DNA from: Rhodobacteraceae bacterium UBA6141 | Lineage (GTDB): Bacteria; Pseudomonadota; Alphaproteobacteria; Rhodobacterales; Rhodobacteraceae | Direction: 5' to 3' | DNA: 36,970 nt | Assembly (NCBI GenBank): GCA_002423245.1 | Contig: DIVD01000044.1 | Location: 1 to 36,970, forward strand | Part shown: piece by piece, positions 1 through 8,358 of the stretch | Layout of the letters: every line of letters begins with the position of its first letter | Position numbering within the stretch: the stretch's first letter is position 1 | Position numbers and translations under genes: made by a program | The notes under the pieces: generated by a model | Databases searched by the model: none | What the model was told of the DNA's origin: nothing | What the model saw: only the letters and a program-made list of their open reading frames with translations

Positions 1-2
1 AA

Positions 3-920
3 ACCCGGGGCGGTTCAGAGCGCGGGCCGGCGCCCATCGAAACGCTGGTCTTCAACATCATCAACGACGAGTCCACCGCCACGATTGCCCTGCGCAACGG
101 CGAGGTCGATCTGGTGATGCGGTCGAACAAGGAGGAGAACCTCAAGATTCTTGCGGACGAGGGGTTCACGCTGAACACGGTCAAGGATTATGCGGTGCTT
201 CTGTTGGTGTTCAACACCGAGTTCGAGCCGTTCTCAAACCCGCTGGTGCGCAAGGCCGTGGACCATGCCATCGACTATGACACCATCACCAAGGCGATCT
301 CTCCCAGCCTGGCGCAGGCGCACCACTCCATGCTGATGCCGTGGATGTCGGTCTACACCAACGACATTCCGACCTATGAATACGATCCGGAAAAGGCCAA
401 GGCGCTGCTGGCCGAAGCAGGGTATCCTGAGGGGTTTTCGGTCAAGCAGCTTGGAACCTCGGCACAGGGCGTCACCGAGATCCAGCAGTTCGAGATCGAT
501 TTTCTCAGCAAGGTGGGCATCGACATGCAGGTGGAACTGGTGGACACGCCGACCTTCAACAAGCGGCGCAACGCCGGCGAGTTCGACATGGCGTCGCGGC
601 TGCTGCCCGCGATCAACCCCGACATGATCCTGTTCAGCTTCCTGCATCCGGACAACAAGGCTCCGGGCGGCCTGAACGGGGCGCGCTATGACAATCCGAA
701 GGTGACCGCACTGCTGGAGAAGGCCCGCGCCGAGCCCGACGCCGAACGGGCGATGGAGATGTATACCGAGGTGCAGCAGATCGTCGCCGATGAGGTGCCG
801 TATCTTCCGACCTACTCCCAGAACGTCTACGTCTACTGGCCGGGCAAGCCCGAAGTGACCGGCGTGAACATCAACTACCTGGGCCAGGTCGACTTCTGGG
901 ACGTCGATATCGCTCGCTAG
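3..920 (+). CDS. Peptide ABC transporter substrate-binding protein (SBP_bac_5), 5' partial
   Basis: This is the C-terminal ~305 residues of a periplasmic dipeptide/oligopeptide-binding protein (DppA/OppA family), which captures peptides and hands them to an inner-membrane permease. The frame is open from base 3, so the gene begins before the window; the GTG at 114 is internal. Visible family signatures are PIETLVFNIINDESTA near the left edge, the NPLVRKAVDHAID stretch, the YDPEKAKALLAEAGYP stretch and a natural C-terminus ending DFWDVDIAR. The first dozen codons (TRGGSERGPAP) fit the family poorly where 'NPDYWRGPAP' is usual, so a small lesion may exist at the very edge. Remnants of dppB, dppC and dppD follow in order, so the protein is probably orphaned. 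Substrate cannot be read from this fragment. Confidence 0.88.
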   Translation, partial: TRGGSERGPAPIETLVFNIINDESTATIALRNGEVDLVMRSNKEENLKILADEGFTLNTVKDYAVLLLVFNTEFEPFSNPLVRKAVDHAIDYDTITKAISPSLAQAHHSMLMPWMSVYTNDIPTYEYDPEKAKALLAEAGYPEGFSVKQLGTSAQGVTEIQQFEIDFLSKVGIDMQVELVDTPTFNKRRNAGEFDMASRLLPAINPDMILFSFLHPDNKAPGGLNGARYDNPKVTALLEKARAEPDAERAMEMYTEVQQIVADEVPYLPTYSQNVYVYWPGKPEVTGVNINYLGQVDFWDVDIAR

Positions 921-945
921 GGTCAAGGACGAAAGGACGGGTGCC

Positions 946-1770
946 ATGATCGACTATGCGCTGAAGAAGTTTCTGCAGCTGTTCATCACCGCGTTCCGTG
1001 TCGTGACACTGGTCTTCTTTACGCTGCGGTTCATTCCCGGCGATGCGGCATCGGCAATGGCGGGCGACACCATGTCAGGCGAGGCCTGGAGCGTCTGCGC
1101 GAGCAGATGGGGCTGAACAAGCCGCTGCTCGCGCAGTACCGCGACTACCTGTTCAGCCTGGCCCGGCTCGACCTCGGCGAGACGATCACGACGCGGCTGC
1201 CCGTCGCCTCGCTTCTCGCCCGGGCGATACCGATCACCATGACAATCGCGGCGCCGACGATCCTGCTGACGGTCATGCTGGCCATTCCGCTGGGCACCAT
1301 GGCCGCCTTCATGGCGCATCGTGGCAAGATGTGGCTCGACAACCTGCTGACCGGGCTGGCCATGGTGCTGGATCTGATGCCTTCGTTCTGGACATCGCTG
1401 GTGTTCCTGCTGGTCTTTTCGCTCAGCTTCGGCTGGTTCCCGGCCAGCGGGCAGGTCACATGGGAGGATCCGTGGGGGATGGTGGCGCGGCTGGCGCTGC
1501 CGGTGCTGGTGCTGTTGATGACGCAGGTCGCCACCATGGCGCGCATCACCCGGACATCTGTGCTGGAAATCCTCAGCGAGGACTATGTGCGGACCGCCCG
1601 CTCGCTGGGCTGGTCTGAACTGGCGGAGCTGTTCCGCCACGCGCTGAAGAACGCGGCCCTGCCCATCGCCACCGTCATCGGGCTGAGCTTCGGAAACCTG
1701 CTGAACGGCACCATGATCGTCGAGTTCATCTTTACCATTCCGCGCGCTCGACCCGCGCGTGAGCTTCTGA
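946..1770 (+). pseudogene. dppB-like peptide ABC permease, frameshifted and internally deleted
   Basis: The gene starts at ATG 946, with AAAGGA upstream, and reads MIDYALKKFLQLF, the usual start of a DppB-type BPD_transp_1 permease. The frame stops at 1109-1111. From about 1086 the +2 frame continues perfectly as LERLREQMGLNKPLLAQYRDYL, so one base (probably a C in GCCCTG) is missing at 1084-1086. The permease core follows, including the EAA-type loop VLEILSEDYVRTARSLG. After IVEFIFTIP (about 1743) the sequence jumps to the typical DppB end LDPRVSF plus stop in another frame (1747-1770). About 45-50 codons, including the last membrane helix, are gone. Length is about 273 codons against 305-340 in the family. 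By read-through the shifted frame runs on into dppC. Almost certainly non-functional. Confidence 0.85.
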
Positions 1771-1781
1771 GGAGCACGGGC

Positions 1782-2542
1782 ATGGCCGCGCAGACCGCCG
1801 ATTTCGCACCGACCAGGCCCGCCCGGTGGCGCGGCATCTTCAAGACTGCCGCGGGCGGCGACAGCCTGCTGGCCAACACCAAGGCGCGCATCGCGCTGGC
1901 CATTCTCGTGCCGATCCTGATCCTGACGGCCGTGGCCCCGCTGCTGCCGATCCAGGCGCCGCTGGAGACCAACCTCTTCGCCCTGATGGAGCCGCCGTCG
2001 TTCGCGCATCCGTTCGGAACCGACAAGATGGGCCGCGACATCTTCAGCCGCACGCTGAGCGGCATCAAGGTGTCGCTGCTGGTCGGGTTTTCGGTGGCCC
2101 TGATCGCGCTGGCGTTCGGTATGGTGCTGGGCACGCTCGGGGGATTCTTCGGCGGCTGGACCGGGCCGTGATGACCATCGTCGACATCTTCCTGGCGTTC
2201 CCGTCGCTGCTGCTGGCCATAGGGCTGGTGGCGGTCATGGGCACCGGACTGGTGCCGGTGATCCTCGCGATCTCGCTGGCCGATGTCCCGCGCTTCATCC
2301 GGCTGCAGCGCTCGCTGGTGCTGAGCCTCCGGTCGCGCGCCTTCATCGACGCCGCACGTACGGTCAAGGCGTCGCAATACTGGCTGATGACGCGCCATAT
2401 CGTGCCCAACACGCTGTCACCGATGCTGGTGGCGGGCAGCATCACGGCGGCCAACGCCATCCTGATCGAGGCGAGCCTCAGCTTTCTGGGTCTGAGCATC
2501 ATGCCGCCCGCGCCGTCGCTGGGCAACATCGTTCGAGGATGA
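1782..2542 (+). pseudogene. dppC-like peptide ABC permease, frameshifted and C-terminally truncated
   Basis: Start ATG 1782 has GGAG eight bases upstream and sits 11 bases after the relic dppB stop. The first part reads as a DppC permease (…LALIALAFGMVLGTLGGFFGGWTGP) and stops at 2169-2171. The next frame continues with AVMTIVDIFLAFPSLLLAIGLVAVMG, so one base, or four, is missing at about 2160-2166. The protein then runs through SLSFLGLSIMPPAPSLGNIV and ends abruptly at 2542. The last ~45 residues of the family (the final helix and a LGDxLRDxLDPR-type tail) are absent, and the stop overlaps the dppD start as ATGA. About 254 codons remain against ~290 usual. The 3' loss mirrors that of dppB. 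Confidence 0.84.
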
Positions 2543-3507
2543 CCTGTCAATCGGCGGTCGAGGCGGCGCTGCTGGAGGTGCGCGGGCTGCGGACCGAGTT
2601 CCGCACCGACAGCGGCACGGTCACTGCGGTGGATGGCGTCTCGTTCGCCGTCGCCGCCGGAGAGCGCATCGCGGTGGTGGGCGAAAGCGGGTCGGGAAAA
2701 AGCGCGATGGCGATGTCGCTGCTGCGGCTGCTGGCCTATCCGGGCCGGGTCGCGGGCGGCGAGGTGCTGTTGAACGGGCGCGACCTCTGTGCCATGACCG
2801 AGCGTCAGCTGACCGCCATCCGCGGCCGCGAGGTAGGCACGGTGTTCCAGGACCCGATGTCATCGCTCGATCCGGTGATGCGGGTCAGCAAGCAGATGGT
2901 CGCGCCGATCATGCGCAGTCCGGGATTGTCGCGGGCCGAGGCGCGGGCAGAGGCGGTCAAATGGCTGGACAAGGTGGGCATCCCCGATGCCGAGCGGCGG
3001 ATCGAGGCCTATCCGTTCGAGATGAGCGGCGGCATGCACCAGCGGGTGATGATCGCCATGGCGTTGTCATGCCGGCCGCGGCTGGTGATCGCGGTCGAAC
3101 CCACCACGGCGCTTGACGTGACGATCCAGGCGCAGATCGTCGAGTTGCTGAAGGATCTCACCTCCGAGTCGGGGGCGGCTATGTTGTTCATCACGCACAA
3201 CCTTGGGCTGGTGGCCCGGTTCGCGCACAAGGTGGCGGTCATGTATGCCGGGCGGATCGTGGAGTTCGGGCCGGTCGGTGACATCTTTCGTGCGGCGCGG
3301 CACCCCTATACCCAGAGCCTGCTGGCCACGATCCCCGGAGTCGGCGCCACCGGCACCGACCGGTTGCCGCAGATTCCCGGCACGCCGCCGGACATGCGCA
3401 CCCCGCCCACCGGCTGTGCCTTCAGGGAGCGTTGTCTGGAGGCCCATGCGCGGTGCTCCGAGGCCCCGACGCTTCATGGGCGGAACCGCAATTGCAGGGT
3501 TTCATGA
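2539..3507 (+). CDS. Peptide ABC transporter ATP-binding protein (DppD/OppD family), Walker B mutated
   Basis: This is a 322-residue ATPase of the DppD/OppD family that would energise peptide import from the cytoplasmic face. Walker A is GESGSGKS (residues 48-55), the Q-loop is TVFQDP, the signature is MSGGMHQRV, the H-loop is ITHN, and the C-terminal oligo_HPY Cys motif is present (GCAFRERC…RC). The Walker B motif reads LVIAVEP: residue 186 is Val (GTC) where the family has Asp, next to catalytic Glu187. The first Leu of LSGGM is Met and the usual Arg before Gln is His. Length is normal. Start ATG 2539 overlaps the truncated dppC stop. No dppF-type second ATPase follows. The reading frame is intact, but the mutation and context suggest a gene no longer under selection. 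Confidence 0.85.
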   Translation: MTCQSAVEAALLEVRGLRTEFRTDSGTVTAVDGVSFAVAAGERIAVVGESGSGKSAMAMSLLRLLAYPGRVAGGEVLLNGRDLCAMTERQLTAIRGREVGTVFQDPMSSLDPVMRVSKQMVAPIMRSPGLSRAEARAEAVKWLDKVGIPDAERRIEAYPFEMSGGMHQRVMIAMALSCRPRLVIAVEPTTALDVTIQAQIVELLKDLTSESGAAMLFITHNLGLVARFAHKVAVMYAGRIVEFGPVGDIFRAARHPYTQSLLATIPGVGATGTDRLPQIPGTPPDMRTPPTGCAFRERCLEAHARCSEAPTLHGRNRNCRVS

Positions 3508-3622
3508 AAATCACAGGAAACCCTGCAGGCAATGGCGAGAAAAGGCCATGTGGCGTTCGGGGCGCGGCTTGCCTTCACCGGCCCTCCCGGGGTTCCGGAC
3601 GCGCCGCCGGCACTGTCCCCTT

Positions 3623-3645
3623 GCCCGCAGATCACTGCTGCGGGC
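3623..3645. terminator. Hairpin overlapping the cytochrome c peroxidase stop codon
   Basis: A perfect 8-bp stem GCCCGCAG / CTGCGGGC with a 7-base loop lies between the converging dppD-like and peroxidase genes. The peroxidase stop codon is in the loop. There is no T-tract, which is common in GC-rich alphaproteobacteria, so terminator function is inferred. Confidence 0.5.
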
Positions 3646-4672
3646 GCGGAGTATCGGCAGTGCTTGGCGGCAATGTCGGGTAGACGATCTGCGGCATCTC
3701 GCCGGTCAGGCTGTCGAGAAACGCCACGATGCTCGCTTCCTGATCCGCATCAAGCGTCGCCCCGAGCTGGGCCGAGCCCATCACCCCCACCGCCGTCTTC
3801 AGATCCCAGACCGAACCCGAATGGAAGTAGGGCGGTGTCAGGGAGATGTTGCGCAGGGTCGGAACCTTGAACACATAGGCATCCTCCTCGGCGCGGGTGA
3901 CCTCGAAGCGGCCCTTGTCGCCGGGCGGAAGGATTGCCCAATCCGGCTTCTCGACCACGCCGAAGGGCTGATAGCTGTTGCCGCCGAGGTTGATGCCGTT
4001 GTGGCAGGAGGCACAGCCCTGATCCATGAAGACGCGCAGCCCCGCCTGCTGTTCTGCCGTCATCGCGCCGTCGTCGCCGCGCAAGAACCGGTCGAAGGGC
4101 GCGTTCGGGGTGATCAGGGTCTGCTCGAAGGCGGCGATCGCAGCTTCGGCATTCGCAAAGTTCACCGGGTCCGGGTCGGCCGGAAATGCCGCGGCGAACA
4201 GCGGCAGATAGCCCGGGATGCCTTTGAGCTGTTCCACGACATGTTCCTGCGTCGAGCCCATCTCGACGGGGTTGACCATCGGCCCGCCCGCCTGCTCGGT
4301 CAGGTCGGCCGCCCGGCCATCCCAGAACTGCGCCGTGTTATACACCGCGTTCAGCACCGTGGGCGAGTTGCGCCCACCCTTCTGCCAGCGGTGCCCCAGC
4401 GAGACCGGCGAGAGGTCCACGCCGCCGGTGCCGAGGTTGTGGCAGGTGTTGCAACTGATGTTGTGCCCCTCGGACAGGCGCGGCTCGAAAAACAATGCCT
4501 TGCCCAGCTCGACCGCTGCCGGATCGAGAGCGGGATCCGGGCTCTCGGGGATCGGCTCGAAGAGGGCGAGCGCATCCTCGCGCAGCGCCGCGTCGGCGGC
4601 AAAAGCACCGCTGGCGGGAAGGGATGCGACAACGACGGTGGCAGCAATCCGGGAAAGCGCTTTCCGTGACAT
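3632..4672 (-). CDS. ccp: Periplasmic di-heme cytochrome c peroxidase
   Basis: This 346-residue secreted di-heme peroxidase (CcpA/MauG superfamily) reduces H2O2 to water in the periplasm with electrons from small cytochromes c. A Sec signal peptide (about residues 1-25, ending SGAFA|AD) precedes two c-type haem sites: CNTCH (74-78) and CASCH (220-224). The strings FFEPRLSEGHNISC, NSPTVLNAVYN, FWDGRAADL and KVPTLRNISLTPPYFHSG are typical of bacterial CCPs. No mau genes are nearby, so a peroxidase role is preferred over MauG-type cofactor maturation. The gene stands alone and converges on the decayed peptide-transporter operon. An FNR-like box about 60 bases before the start codon suggests induction at low oxygen, as known for ccp genes in relatives. 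Confidence 0.92.
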   Translation of the reverse strand: MSRKALSRIAATVVVASLPASGAFAADAALREDALALFEPIPESPDPALDPAAVELGKALFFEPRLSEGHNISCNTCHNLGTGGVDLSPVSLGHRWQKGGRNSPTVLNAVYNTAQFWDGRAADLTEQAGGPMVNPVEMGSTQEHVVEQLKGIPGYLPLFAAAFPADPDPVNFANAEAAIAAFEQTLITPNAPFDRFLRGDDGAMTAEQQAGLRVFMDQGCASCHNGINLGGNSYQPFGVVEKPDWAILPPGDKGRFEVTRAEEDAYVFKVPTLRNISLTPPYFHSGSVWDLKTAVGVMGSAQLGATLDADQEASIVAFLDSLTGEMPQIVYPTLPPSTADTPRPQQ

Positions 4673-4730
4673 TCTGATTCTCCCAAAGAATGTACTCCAC
4701 GCAGAGTCGCAGCAGACTCCGCCGGCGCAA

Positions 4731-4744
4731 TTGATTCAGACCAA
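4731..4744 (-). promoter_or_regulatory. Candidate FNR/FnrL box upstream of ccp
   Basis: TTGATTCAGACCAA matches the FNR consensus TTGAT-N4-ATCAA at 9 of 10 positions. Its centre is about 65 bases before the ccp ATG at 4672. A start point near 4696 would put it at about -41.5, the usual activator position. No promoter elements were confirmed. Confidence 0.55.
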
Positions 4745-4903
4745 ACGGGCCTGGATCGCGACGGCGCAAAATGTCGCGGGGACGGACGGCCGAGCCCGGA
4801 GCATGGGGCCGCTCATTGCTGCACCCTCCCCCCACCCGAAGGCTTGGCTGCGCCCGCCCCGGCGCTGCGCGACACCTGCCCCCGCCGCCCCGAATCGGCC
4901 GGG

Positions 4904-4955
4904 TTGTGCAAACCCCGGACGTTTTTTCGCACATTTCAACGACAACTTCGCACAA
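4904..4955. promoter_or_regulatory. Three TTYGCACA-like elements spaced by two helical turns
   Basis: The 567-base gap between ccp and urtA (4673-5239) holds a locally AT-richer patch. TTTGCACAA lies on the minus strand at 4904-4912, and TTCGCACA on the plus strand at 4926-4933 and 4947-4954. The two plus copies are exactly 21 bases apart, so all could face the same side of the helix. They lie ~290 bases before urtA. This looks like an operator array for an unknown regulator; chance cannot be excluded. Apart from this and the FNR-like box I see nothing else definite in this gap. Confidence 0.3.
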
Positions 4956-5239
4956 AAAGTCAGCAACAGGGCGCTGCCGTCACAATTCCGTGCCCCGGCG
5001 CCCCGGCGCCGCAAGCCCGCGGTTCACAGGCCGCGCGCCGCTTGCAAACCTGATCATCGGGACGCGCGACGCCCCGAATGAACGGGTGGGGGGAGACGGG
5101 CGACCGTCGCCACGCATGTGATGCAGCAACGATTTGCGCGGGGCGTCCGGATTCATGGGGAGTCCGGCGGCGGGGAAGCCTTGCCCCATGCGCAGCTTTC
5201 AGAGGGATGACGAGGGCGATGATCTTCAGGACCAGGACG

Positions 5240-6514
5240 ATGTTGAAGGCGGGGTTCAGGGCGGGCATTGCCTCGCTGCTGCTGTCCACCGCCGCGGTGG
5301 CGCAGGACGACACCATCAAGGTGGGCATCCTCCATTCGCTGTCGGGGACGATGGCGATCTCGGAAACCACGCTCAAGGACGTGATGCTCATGCTCATCGA
5401 CGAGCAGAACAAGAAGGGCGGCATCGACGGCAAGATGCTCGAGGCGGTCGTCGTGGACCCGGCGTCGGACTGGCCGCTCTTCGCCGAAAAGGCGCGCGAG
5501 CTGATCGAGGCGGATGACGTGGACGTGGTGTTCGGCTGCTGGACCTCGGTCTCGCGCAAATCGGTGCTGCCGGTGTTCGAGGAACTGAACTCGATCCTGT
5601 TCTACCCGGTGCAGTACGAAGGCGAGGAAAGCCAGCGGAACGTGTTCTACACCGGCGCCGCGCCGAACCAGCAGGCGATCCCGGCGGTGGATTACCTGAT
5701 GGCCGAGGAAGGCGTCGAACGCTGGGTTCTGGCAGGCACCGACTATGTCTATCCGCGCACCACCAACAAGATCCTCGAGGCCTACCTGATCGGCAAGGGC
5801 GTCGCCCCCGAGGACATCATGATCAACTACACGCCCTTCGGCCATTCCGACTGGCAGACGATCGTGTCCGAAATCAAGAGCTTCGGCTCCGCCGGCAAGA
5901 AGACCGCCGTCGTATCCACCATCAACGGCGATGCCAACGTGCCGTTCTACAAGGAGCTTGGCAACCAGGGCGTGTCCGCCGAGGACATCCCCGTCATCGC
6001 CTTCTCGGTCGGCGAGGAAGAACTGGCCGGGCTCGATACCGCGCCGCTGGTCGGGCACCTCGCCGCCTGGAACTACTTCATGTCGGTGGACACCCCCGAG
6101 AATGCCGAGTTCATCGAGAAGTGGAAGGCCTTCATCGGCGACCCCGACCGCGTGACCAACGACCCGATGGAAGCCCATTACATCGGCTTCAACATGTGGG
6201 TGAAGGCGGTCGAGAAGGCCGGCACCACCGAGGCCGACGCCGTGATCGACGCGCTGCCCGGCATCGAGGTTCCGAACCTGACCGGCGGCACCTCGGTCAT
6301 GCTGCCGAACCACCACATCACCAAGCCGGTGCTGGTGGGCGAGATTCAGGATGACGGCCAGTTCGAGGTGGTCTGGGAGACCGACGGGCTTGTCGAGGGC
6401 GATGCGTGGTCGGACTTCCTGCCGGAAAGCGCCGTGCTGGTCGCCGACTGGGTCGAGCTGAAATGCGGCAACTACAACACCGAGACCAAGACCTGCGGCG
6501 GCGCCACCAACTGA
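5240..6514 (+). CDS. urtA: Urea ABC transporter substrate-binding protein UrtA
   Basis: Periplasmic urea-binding protein of the UrtABCDE importer (Peripla_BP_5 fold), 424 residues with this start. After the signal peptide (MLKAGFRAGIASLLLSTAAVA, cleavage before QDD) the family signatures DTIKVGILHSLSGTMA, VVDPASDWPLFAEKA, VVFGCWTSVSRKSVLPVFEE and LFYPVQYEGEES are all present; these are highly specific to UrtA rather than other branched-chain or amide-binding proteins. ATG 5240 is chosen because AGGA lies eight bases upstream and it leaves a compact signal peptide. ATG 5219 and 5207 are in frame but have poor ribosome sites. It is first in a five-gene transporter operon and is followed by a hairpin that could favour high expression relative to the membrane genes. 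Confidence 0.93.
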   Translation: MLKAGFRAGIASLLLSTAAVAQDDTIKVGILHSLSGTMAISETTLKDVMLMLIDEQNKKGGIDGKMLEAVVVDPASDWPLFAEKARELIEADDVDVVFGCWTSVSRKSVLPVFEELNSILFYPVQYEGEESQRNVFYTGAAPNQQAIPAVDYLMAEEGVERWVLAGTDYVYPRTTNKILEAYLIGKGVAPEDIMINYTPFGHSDWQTIVSEIKSFGSAGKKTAVVSTINGDANVPFYKELGNQGVSAEDIPVIAFSVGEEELAGLDTAPLVGHLAAWNYFMSVDTPENAEFIEKWKAFIGDPDRVTNDPMEAHYIGFNMWVKAVEKAGTTEADAVIDALPGIEVPNLTGGTSVMLPNHHITKPVLVGEIQDDGQFEVVWETDGLVEGDAWSDFLPESAVLVADWVELKCGNYNTETKTCGGATN

Positions 6515-6526
6515 CGCCGCCACCCA

Positions 6527-6564
6527 GGGGCGCGACGCCAGCCGCAAGGCCGGTGTCGCGCCCC
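6527..6564 (+). terminator. Hairpin in the urtA-urtB gap (attenuator or mRNA stabiliser)
   Basis: A perfect 10-bp stem GGGGCGCGAC / GTCGCGCCCC encloses 18 bases and begins 13 bases after the urtA stop. No T-run follows. Such a structure after a binding-protein gene usually raises its level over the permease genes by partial termination or 3'-end protection; that role is inferred. Confidence 0.55.
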
Positions 6565-6658
6565 GACGAATATCGCAGACGGGCGGCGCGGTGCCGGATG
6601 CCCCGCCGCCCGTGCTGCCCTCTGCTTTCCCCCTTCCGGCCCAAGGCGGATCTGCCCC

Positions 6659-8260
6659 ATGTCCTTCCTGCGCGCCTGCCTCATGGCCCTGCTTCTGCCG
6701 CTGCTTGCCGCCCCCGCGCTCGCCCAGACCGCCAGCTTCGAGGATCTCGTCGCCGCCCTGCCCGAAGGCAGCTACAGCGCGCGCGGCGCCGTTGTCGGTG
6801 ACATTGCCCTGACCGGCGATCCGCGGGCCGAGGCGATCCTGACCGCGCTGCTCGACGGCACGCTTGGCGTGATCGCGGCGACGGGGCAGGTGGTGACGCT
6901 GGCCCCCGCCCCCGCCGACGCGCTGACCGGCGCGCCCGTCGCGGAGGCCGGGGTTGCGGAGGCGAAGGTCGAAAAGATCCGCGTGAACAACGGCCTGCGG
7001 CGCGACATTCGCGCGGCGCTTGGCATCCTCACCCTGTCGGACCCGGATCCGGCCAAGCGCCTTGCCGCCGCCGATGCCGCCTTCCGCGCCCCCGATGCCG
7101 CGCAATACGCGCTTCTGGACGCCGCCTTCCAGCGCGAGCAGGACGCCGCCGTCAAGTCCCGCCTGGCCGAGGCGCGCGCGGTCGCCATCCTTGACGGCGA
7201 CTTTCCCGATGCGGAAAAGCGCGCGGCCATCGACGTGATCGCCCGCCGCGGCGATGCCGATGCGCAGCGCATCCTGACGCCCTTTGCCGCCTCGCCGGAC
7301 CCGGACATCGCCGAGGCCGCATCCGCCGCGCTTGCCAGCATCGAGCGGTCGCGAATGCTCTGGGGCTATGCGCAGAACATCTGGTATGGCCTGTCGCTTG
7401 GCTCGGTGCTGCTGCTGGCGGCGATCGGGCTTGCCATCACCTTCGGGGTGATGGGCGTCATCAACATGGCGCATGGCGAACTGGTGATGCTGGGCGCGTA
7501 CACCACCTATGCCGTGCAGGAAACCATCCGCCAGAACGCGCCGGGCCTGTTCGACTGGTCGCTGCTGATCGCGGCGCCGCTGGCCTTTGTGGTCGCGGGC
7601 GCCGTCGGCGTGGCGATCGAGCGCGGCATCGTGCGGCACCTTTACGGCCGGGCGCTGGAAACCCTGCTCGCCACCTGGGGCGTCAGCCTGATCCTGCAGC
7701 AGGCCGTGCGCTCGATCTTCGGCCCGAACAACCGCGAGGTGGGCAACCCGTCCTGGATGTCGGGCAGCTTCGATGTCGGGCAGATGACCGTCACCTGGAA
7801 CCGGCTCTGGATCCTGCTGTTCGCGCTGGCGGTCTTTGCCGTACTGCTGTTCGTGATGAAACGCACCCCCGTCGGTTTGCAGATGCGCGCCGTCACGCAG
7901 AACCGCCCGATGGCGGCCAGCATGGGCATCCGCACCAACTGGGTCGATGCGCTGACCTTCGGCCTTGGCGCCGGGATCGCCGGGCTGGCGGGCGTCGCGC
8001 TGTCGCAGATCGACAATGTCAGCCCCAACCTCGGCCAGACCTATATCGTGGACAGCTTCATGGTCGTGGTGTTCGGCGGTGCCGGCAACATCTGGGGCAC
8101 GCTGGCGGGCGCCTTCAGCCTTGGCATCGTCAACAAGTTCCTCGAACCCTATGCCGGGGCGGTGCTGGCCAAGATCATCGTGCTGGTCGCCATCATCCTG
8201 TTCATCCAGAAGCGCCCGCGCGGCCTGTTCGCCGTCAAGGGCCGCGCGGTGGAGGGCTGA
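6659..8260 (+). CDS. urtB: Urea ABC transporter permease UrtB
   Basis: This 533-residue inner-membrane permease belongs to the LivH-like (BPD_transp_2) family. Residues 1-22 are a signal sequence ending ALAQ. A ~210-residue soluble, Ala-rich helical region precedes the membrane part, which starts near ILWGYAQ-type residues (WGYAQNIWYGLSLGSVLLLAAIGLAITFGVMGVINMAHGELVMLGAY), the hallmark of UrtB. The long N-terminal extension is normal for proteobacterial UrtB and is presumably periplasmic; its function is unknown. The C-terminal half contains the conserved FMVVVFGGAGNIWGTLAGA loop that docks on the ATPases. ATG 6659 is preceded by AAGGCGG. Confidence 0.94.
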   Translation: MSFLRACLMALLLPLLAAPALAQTASFEDLVAALPEGSYSARGAVVGDIALTGDPRAEAILTALLDGTLGVIAATGQVVTLAPAPADALTGAPVAEAGVAEAKVEKIRVNNGLRRDIRAALGILTLSDPDPAKRLAAADAAFRAPDAAQYALLDAAFQREQDAAVKSRLAEARAVAILDGDFPDAEKRAAIDVIARRGDADAQRILTPFAASPDPDIAEAASAALASIERSRMLWGYAQNIWYGLSLGSVLLLAAIGLAITFGVMGVINMAHGELVMLGAYTTYAVQETIRQNAPGLFDWSLLIAAPLAFVVAGAVGVAIERGIVRHLYGRALETLLATWGVSLILQQAVRSIFGPNNREVGNPSWMSGSFDVGQMTVTWNRLWILLFALAVFAVLLFVMKRTPVGLQMRAVTQNRPMAASMGIRTNWVDALTFGLGAGIAGLAGVALSQIDNVSPNLGQTYIVDSFMVVVFGGAGNIWGTLAGAFSLGIVNKFLEPYAGAVLAKIIVLVAIILFIQKRPRGLFAVKGRAVEG

Positions 8261-8358
8261 CCGGTGCCCGCCTTCCCCCTTGCCCGGTCGCTGCCGTTCG
8301 TGCCGCTGCCGCCAGCCCCGCCCCCGCCCGCCGACCCTGCCCCGAAGGATCCCAGCCC

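Noticed and set aside
3508..3631. Possible dppF fragment after dppD
   Set aside because: No Walker or signature motif in any frame of this 124-base gap.
5040..5239. Sigma-54 promoter (GG-N10-GC) before urtA
   Set aside because: The nearest candidate around 5168-5185 has wrong spacing between GG and GC.
5153..7639. Long minus-strand open frame of 828 codons opposite urtA-urtB
   Set aside because: Arg/His/Gly/Gln-rich shadow of high-GC coding DNA; the plus strand carries clear urea transporter genes.
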